From positions 3,047,750-3,111,749 of the forward strand of contig OZ022594.1 of the NCBI GenBank assembly GCA_963669155.1: 64,000 nucleotides of DNA. Reading direction: 5' to 3'. Shown here in pieces: positions 57,248-64,000 of this stretch. The position numbers and the translations under genes are program-made. A model generated the notes under the pieces. It was not told the origin of the DNA, ran no database searches, and saw only the letters and a program-made list of their open reading frames with translations. How positions within the stretch are numbered: the stretch's first letter is position 1; each line of letters starts with the position of its first letter. This stretch comes from Arbacia lixula. Lineage: Eukaryota > Echinodermata > Echinoidea > Arbacioida > Arbaciidae.

Positions 57248-57476
57248 AACAGGGCGCTATTTCTATTCTTTGGTGAAAGTTATGACTTCTTAAAGCTCTG
57301 GAAAAATCCCTCCATATCGTGAAAATCGGTGGATATTTTGAGGAAACTTTATATGTGGAATCGATATCAATAAGAGGAGAGACATTTTGACTGAATTTTG
57401 GAAAATATATTGCTTGCATTTTGCTGCTACCGTTGTTGAAAGTTCACTCAAACTGTGAGGTGTCGAAATTTTGAAG

Positions 57477-58660
57477 ATGGCGGCGTCAAACACGACTGTT
57501 AACGTAGATGAGACACAAACCTATGCTAGTGCAGCTGGTACTACGGACAGAGAAACTACCGGTAAGCCAGTTTTCTTGAAGCATAGAGATGTACCTAACG
57601 TTAAGGAGAAAGAACTAGAAAGTCAGGAGGTCTATAAAGCGATTTTGAAGATTGTGCCTGCTTCTCAAATCACGGGCATACAGAAAATCGGGGGCCTTTG
57701 GAGGCTATACATTTCACAACAAGAAACTAGAATCAACCTGATAACAAATGGAGCGAACATTCGAGATACTTGCATAGCAGTCTATGACACTAACCCCTTT
57801 TTACCAGGTGGAAACGAGAATCTGTTGAGACTAACAATAAAAGACATTCCGTTGTCCGTAGACAATTCTGTGATCTTGGAAGAGTTGGAAAAAAGAAAAT
57901 ACAAAGTGTCAGGGAAAGTAACATTACAAAGGTTGCGTGTGGATGGTCAACTAACAAACTGCTTGACGGGAGGTTTATCTTCATCGAGAGACCCGCCCAA
58001 CCCGTTCCCCGTTTCGTGTCTTTTGGAATCTTTCGCGGAAAAGTCTTCCACGCAAATCAAATCCCGAAAGATCACACGAGGCTCATTTGTTCAAACTGTC
58101 TACATAAAGGGCATCACCGCTCGACATGTACGAGGCAAGTTGTTTGTCACTTCTGCAAAAAGGAGGGGCACTACCAACGCGATTGTAAGACCCCCAACAA
58201 CGGACCCGATTCGGACATCACGAGATTGCCCGACGAGCCGAGGTCTGCGAAAATTCCAAATCAGCAAGACGAGAATGAGTCGCGGCAAAACGTCACCATG
58301 GCAACGCGTCGAGCAGCTTCTATCGCTAGTAGCGGTGTTCCCGAGCCCCAGGACCGCGCACGGGACACTACAGCGAGCAGAGTGAATGCACCCGCGATCA
58401 CACAACAATGCAAGATTACGCAATTCATCCAACATGAACGTGAAGCTATTTCGCATGCTAACGAGCGAGTTGGAATGGCCACGGCAAATCTGGAATATAG
58501 ACAAAGCGACGAAGAAAACGAAAAGACTGCAACAGAAGACTGTCAAGAATCTGACATATCTGTCGAATCGCCAGAAATGCCGAGAGACGGATACAAAACA
58601 AGATCGTCTAAACACAAAAAGAGAAAACAAAAAGGAGAGAAGAAACCGAAGAAAAAATGA
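57477..58660 (+). pseudogene. Retrotransposon ORF1 (nucleic-acid-binding, CCHC knuckles), one frameshift
   Basis: ATG at 57477 in a good context (GAAGATGGCG). The first frame runs about 165 codons with an RRM-like region, then loses homology near 57970. The next frame, from there to 58660, carries two zinc knuckles, CSNCLHKGHHRSTC and CHFCKKEGHYQRDC, and ends in a Lys/Arg-rich tail. One missing base near 57965-57975 explains the switch. In this group ORF1 coats the element RNA and chaperones target-primed reverse transcription. Confidence 0.88.
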
Positions 58661-58737
58661 GAGCCTTATGAAGGGACTTTTAACAAAATTGTGAATTTCA
58701 GTATGTGATAGTGTTTTTTTTTTCTTCTCTGTTTGGT

Positions 58738-61700
58738 ATGAGTTTGTGACATTTTCTGAGTGTTAATGTAAGGGGATTGCGTAATAAAGTTAAACGTGAT
58801 GTATTTTTCAAGTGGTGCAGATTTCAAAAGGCTAATATGGTCTTCATTCAAGAAACGTACTGGACAACAGAGTTGGAAACAGTTATTAAAAGTGAATGGA
58901 AGGGAGAGGCCCTTTTTTCCCATGGAAAAAACCGGTCTAGAGGGGTAGCTATTTTAGTTAAAGAGAAAAGTGATGTTACAGTGATTGGCACAATTACTGA
59001 TTGTGCAGGAAGACTTCTCATGTTAAAAGTCGCAAAAAATAAGGAAAAATATTGCCTTATAAATGTTTATGCACCAACAGAAAAAAGGTATAAAGATCTA
59101 TTTTTTAAACAACTAAAAAAGCGTATTGAGGATATCCAAAAGGATATCCAAAAGTGTTACTTTGTTCTCGGAGGAGATTGGAATTGTGTTTTGGACCCTA
59201 AAAATGATACTAAAGGGTCAAAAGGTTGTTATTATAGAACTCCTCGAAGACTGAAAATGCTCTTGAAACAAAAGGGTTTTGTAGATGTGTGGAGGAAATT
59301 GCATAAAAATGAAAGACAGTTTACCTGGCGAAATTTACATTTAAAAATAGCGTCACGTTTGGATTTTTGGATTATAAGTAGAGATATCATGGAAAAAGTA
59401 GTTTCTACCGATATAAGACCCGTTGTAAAAGGGGATCACAATGCTATTTCTTTAAAACTGAGAATTTCAGAAATAACTAGAGGCCCCGGATACTGGAAAA
59501 TGAATACTTCTTTACTTAAGGATATAAATTTTCAAAACGGAATTAGAGACATTATCTGGAACTGTGTAAGCAGTTCTGAGAAATCTTTTGTAATGAAGTG
59601 GGAAATTTTAAAAATCAAGTGTAGGGAATTTGCTCAAAAATGTGCCAAAAGGAAACGTAAAATACATAATAGAAGAGAAACGTTAGAAAAAGAATTAGAT
59701 AACCTTGAACGTAATGTGGATATTAAGCAAAATGATAAACAGTTAAATAGAGAATATGTAAGAGTGAAAGAAAAATTAGAAAGGCTGTATAGAAATGAAT
59801 GCAAGGGAGCAGGAATAAGGTCACGAGCTAAATGGATGGAAAAAGGTGAAAAAAATACAAGTTATTTTTTGTCTTTAGAAAAGAGAAATGGTGAAAGGAA
59901 AGTGATTACACAATTGAACCCAAAGGGCAAAACATACGTTGTTACAGAACAGCAGAATGTATTAAGAGAAGTTAAAAGGTTTTATGAAGATTTGTACAGA
60001 AGTAATTGTATACATTCAGATTTTGTAAGTGATTATGTGTCATCGCAAGAAGTGAAAGTTTTAAGTCATGATGAAAAGGATCTGTGTGAAGGATTAATGT
60101 CGAATCATGAGTGTAAACAGGCAGTTTCTGCAATGAAAAGAAATAAGTCACCGGGAATGGATGGACTTCCTGCTGAATTTTATCAATTTTTTTGGGATGA
60201 GTTAGGTGAACTTTTAGTCAAAGCATTTAATGAATCGTATGAAAAAGGGTACATGTCAACCTCTCAACAGAAAGGACTTATTACTTTGATTTTTAAAAAG
60301 GGGAATAGTGACGACCTGAAGAACTGGCGTCCCGTTACACTGCTTAATTGTGACTATAAAATACTAACTACTGTTTTAGCAATGCGATTACAAAAAGTAT
60401 TATCAAACATTATAATGGAGACACAGGTTGGGTATATTAAGGGTCGCTTGGGAGGCTTTAATGTCAGAATTATCCATGATATGATAAATTATATGAAGGA
60501 AAAGAAAATGGAAGGTGCAATAATGATGGTCGATTTTACGAAGGCATTTGATGTTATTGAGGTACCTTTTATCTTGAAATGCCTAGAAAAACTCAACTTT
60601 GGAGATAATTTTAGGAAATGGGTGGAAGTGCTGTATAGACGCACGTTTAGTTCAGTAATAGTAAATGGTTTCATCACAGAACAATTTGAAATACAAAGAG
60701 GCATACGACAAGGTTGTCCGCTCTCAGCTCTTTTGTTTGTAATTACAGCGGAGTTTCTCGCCAATAGAATACGCACAAATGATAGCATTAAAGGTATACA
60801 TTTTAATGAAAGCAATGATCAGTTGGAATTGAAGTTACTTCAATATGCTGATGACACAACTTTTTTCGTAGGAGATAAAGGATCACTTAAACTTATTTTG
60901 AAAGAATTAGAAGAATATGGTAATATAGCGGGTCCAAGAATCAATAAGGAAAAGACTGCATTGTTGTGGATTGGAACAAGGGAAAACAGATGGGACCTTT
61001 CATGTATGGATCTGATATGGACAGAAGATGCTGTAAAATATCTTGGATTTTTTGTGTCAACAAACGAAGTGGTAGCATGTAATGCAAACTGGGAAAATAA
61101 GTTAGATAAAATGCAACGGCTGTTAGACAATTGGCGTAAGAGAAATCTCACCCTCTTTGGGAGGGTAACAATTTTGAAGAGTTTGATAAAAAGCCAGGTG
61201 GTACATTTGTTTATGTTCAATTACGTTCCACCGCTTATCATTAAAAGGATGAATAAAATGTGTTTTCGTTTTTTGTGGCAGGCCAAATGGGAAAAGGTCA
61301 GGAGATGTGATGTTATAAAAAAATATTCAAATGGTGGATTGAAGATGACTGATATTGAAAAACAAGTGTTAAGTTTCAGGTTAAGATGGATAGGGAGAAT
61401 AGTTGATGGTACAAATGCTTTGTGGAAAAACTTAGCGAACTATTGGCTAGATAAATTAGGGGGTTTAGATTTATTATTAAATAGTGATTTTACAGTATAT
61501 AATGTTCAATCTATGTGTAATCAGAACATGCCTTTGTTTTATGTGGAAATAATTCAAGCTTGGGCATCAATTGACAAGCAGTTACTTAAAAAGAATTTAC
61601 CGGTGGAAAAGAATATTTTATGGCACAATCAACATGTTATCTTTAATAAGAAATCACCGTTTTTCAAAGAGTGGTTTGATAGTGGTATTATGCGTTTTGA

Positions 61701-62514
61701 AGATATTTTGACCGATGGAAGATTCAAATCGGTAGAGGAAATAACCAGAGTTTTGAAATCTAGAAAGAGTAAAGGAAGAGCGATTTTTGATTATGCAAAA
61801 TTACGTCAAGCTATACCAAAAATCTGGTTCACGCAAATAGTAATTAATAGGAATGAGAATGTTTTACCCCTGACTGTTCCGAAAATGAAAATAGGAAAAT
61901 CTATGACGGGATTAAGTGAGATAACATCAAAATATTTTTATCATCGGTTGATTTTGCAAGAAGGGGTATATACACGCTGTTGCTTCTTTTGGGAAAATTT
62001 GGTAAACATAAATATAACATGGGCAAAATGTTTTGAACGAAATTTAGTACGAGTAAAGGATAACAAATTGCGAGAATTTAATTTCAAAGTGTTATGTAAT
62101 CTTTTGCCAGTAAAGAGGAATTTATGTAAATGGAATTTGGGTGAAGATGCTAAATGCACAACATGTCAAGTAGATGAAGATTTAACACATGCCTTAATAA
62201 CTTGTAAATTGAATAGAAAGTTTTGGGATTATATTATTTGGCTGACTGAGAAGGTTTTTCACTTAAGTGTTGACATTAATATTGGACTTCTTATAAAAAC
62301 TTCAGATTTTGTTGAATTAGATGAATTTATGACAATAGCTTTTTGGAGCATTTATAAGTTGATAATATTACGTAATTATAAGGGTACCGATTACAGAAAT
62401 TCTAGACTGAAATATTTATTTAAATCCGAGATACGAAAGAGGTTAGAGGTAAATAGAATTTGCACTGGTAAAGCTTTGTATAGTCTTCCAAATGAGTTAC
62501 TGGATTTTGTATAA
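58738..62514 (+). CDS. Retrotransposon ORF2: endonuclease, reverse transcriptase, zinc motif
   Basis: Open without interruption for 1254 codons after a TGA at 58747-58749. The likely ATG is 58738-58740, in frame, so that TGA would be codon 4 and is probably a recent nonsense change. Residue numbers below count from 58777. Endonuclease: FIQETYW, NVYAPTEKR, GGDWNCVLDP (about 133), RLDFWI and GDHNAISL. RT: LIFKKGN, NWRPVTLLN, MMVDFTKAFD (motif A Asp about 585), GIRQGCPLSALLF and LQYADDTTFF (about 690). Near the C-terminus CTTCQVDEDLTHALITC gives the CCHC zinc motif usual in Tx1/L1-type ORF2. All catalytic residues are present. Confidence 0.95.
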
Positions 62515-62623
62515 TTAAGTTGATTTATATATGTAAAAGAAAATCAATATTCGATGTTATTATGATTTTGTGATTGGAATATGAATAAAGATCATTTGAA
62601 AGAAAAAAAAAACATAACAACAT

Positions 62624-63681
62624 TATCTTACCCGAATTATCTTACGTTGTGGAAAGTATACCTCTGATTCGATTACACGGACTATGATGAAGCTCTGAGA
62701 TCGTTTTGTCCAGTAACACAAACATGACAAAGGCATGAAAAGGAAATTATTATATAATTTTAATGAATGAGTAACTATGTTCTCACGATCGGTACATATC
62801 ATAGCGTAATACCTTCAGTAAATTTTCGGGAAAAAAGTAAATCTCAGTGTTTACTAGGAGGGGTGCCGTGTACGGAGAAATCTAAGATGAATACGAAAAG
62901 ATCTAGAAACAGCCTCAAGAAATTCGAATCCATCAAATAGCTAACCTCATATCATTTAAACATTAATAGATTTCTACTGATAATCGTTTGTCTCGCAATG
63001 TAAGGTAAACGGTATCGAAAAGATCACGACGTTTCGTGTGCCGCTGCAACACTTCGTCAGGTGTGATACAAAATTGTAGTAAGCAGGGGTTTAAAGTAAC
63101 ATATTTAGCATTTATAGATTTCTTATCAATATTATGTTATACTATAAATCTGTCCCTCTTTTTATGAAATTATCGGAAGCACGTTATTGTCTAACTGAAG
63201 TTTCCTTTAAATATGCAAAAGATCTCAGTAATACACAGCGTTAAAAGAAGTATGCAATACGCCAGATATCCTTGTTTAGTTTTCGTAGTAGGTTCCATGG
63301 TTTAAACATCCTACTCAATGACTTCAATAATGTCAACATTTGTGTTTGGTTTGGGTTTTTTAGGGGGAGGGGGAGGAAATGCATGCACGCATACAAAGGT
63401 TTTACAAAGTTATATTGGCTTTAATACCAGAGGCAAACCCATCCGAACGCCCCCCCCCCCCCCCCGGCCTGAAACACACACACGCACACACACACACACA
63501 CACACACACCATCTCGCAGGTCAAGTATGCATACACACGTACGTTGCAAAGTATATTTGAAGTATCTGTAAACCAAGAATGTATAAGAATCTTGATGGCA
63601 TATGGTCATATGGGAAAGTTGTTTGTACCGCTAAATAATTGTTGTATTGATAATTTGCCCTTGTTTAATACATTATACCAG
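62624..63681. other. Noncoding interval before the Death-domain exon
   Basis: Near 63010-63070, CACGACGTTTCGTGTGCCGC and CTTCGTCAGGTGTG resemble flanking sequence often found with Penelope-like elements (weak). A C run at about 63450 and a CA array at 63475-63508 follow. No other gene seen. Confidence 0.5.
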
Positions 63682-63944
63682 ACCTGGCCAACTCACCGCC
63701 CTCGAACTGTGCAAGCTCGCAGAACTGATGGACCCCGAGGATTACAGGAAAGTAGGCCTGGAATTGGAGGTGAGGGAAGCAAAGCTTCGTCGATATGAAT
63801 ACGACATCAAAAACATCGAATGGGCAACCTACCGTATGCTCATTGACTGGCTAAAGAGAGTACCGGTGGACTCTGCTCGGGCGTCACTGGTCGATGCTCT
63901 ACGTCGGGTTAACTTAGTTAACCTTGCAGAAAGTCTGGATACAG
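63682..63944 (+). CDS. Exon with Death domain (candidate exon 3 of the 2A gene)
   Basis: Bounded by ATTATACCAG (AG at 63680-63681) and ACAG|GTACAA. 263 nt encode LTALELCKLAELMDPEDYRKV through YRMLIDWLKRVPVDSARASL and LVDALRRVNLVNLAESL. That is about 85 residues with the six-helix, Leu/Trp pattern of a Death domain (LAELM, WLKR, LVDALR, LAESL). Entry phase needs two bases from the previous exon, exactly what exon 2 at 41943 leaves, giving an Arg codon. Exit phase is 1. Death domains recruit partners in apoptosis and innate signalling; sea urchin NLRs carry one before NACHT. The gene would continue past the window. Confidence 0.75.
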
Positions 63945-64000
63945 GTACAAATAGTCATTTGGTTTTCTTTATGGATTTTCAAGAATCTTTCAAATAGAGC

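Larger units (their letters stand above)
57248..62610 (+). mobile_element. Tx1/L1-like non-LTR retrotransposon, nearly full length
   Basis: 5.36 kb with a 13-bp duplication, a 5' leader of about 230 bp, ORF1, ORF2, an AATAAA signal at about 62584 and a terminal A run at 62603-62610. Target choice beside an A-rich tail fits L1-type endonuclease priming. One frameshift in ORF1 and one stop at the very start of ORF2 are the only breaks I saw, so it is young. It lies in the second intron of the proposed 2A/Death gene, sense to it. Confidence 0.93.

Overview
The window is eukaryotic genomic DNA from an animal, most likely a deuterostome invertebrate (echinoderm, hemichordate or lancelet type; inference). 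The evidence is low gene density, spliced exons with GT/AG borders, abundant microsatellites, and a mobile-element mix of Maverick/Polinton, BEL/Pao, RTE-like, Tx1/L1-like, Penelope-like and Tc1 elements. A spliced gene joins a 2A ribosome-skipping motif to a Death-domain exon, an arrangement I associate with echinoderm NLR-type immune genes. No bacterial operons, tRNA, rRNA or CRISPR arrays were recognised.

1-21.1 kb: a degraded Maverick/Polinton (adintovirus-like endogenous virus). On the + strand are a packaging ATPase and two small conserved virion-type proteins. On the - strand, reading right to left, are an unrecognised right-end gene, a retroviral-type integrase with a chromodomain, penton, a small basic minor protein, major capsid protein and an adenain-type protease. 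No protein-primed DNA polymerase B is visible; it is lost or lies left of the window. Two younger elements sit inside it, each with an exact target-site duplication (TSD). An RTE-like retrotransposon (5665-9001) lies between the capsid and protease genes. A 7-kb BEL/Pao element (11403-18398), with LTRs differing at only 2 positions that I found, splits the penton gene in two.

21.1-40.5 kb: no confident host gene. It holds AT-rich repeats, a tandem 405-bp repeat, a 1.26-kb ACT-triplet array with higher-order structure, several diverged copies of a dispersed repeat, an RT relic, inverted-repeat elements (one nested inside another) and a Tc1-like transposase remnant.

40.5-64 kb: a candidate host gene with exons at 40575-41270, 41780-41943 (2A motif) and 63682-63944 (Death domain). 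Reading phases match across all junctions; NACHT/LRR exons could follow beyond the window. Its 21.7-kb second intron would hold a solo BEL LTR broken by a 4.6-kb inverted-repeat transposon (49396-54019), a Penelope-like relic and a nearly intact Tx1/L1-like retrotransposon (57248-62610). The 4.6-kb transposon carries about 12 units dense in AGGTCA half-sites (DR4 and everted repeats) plus cAMP-response elements in some units, and is the most unusual regulatory-looking object in the window.
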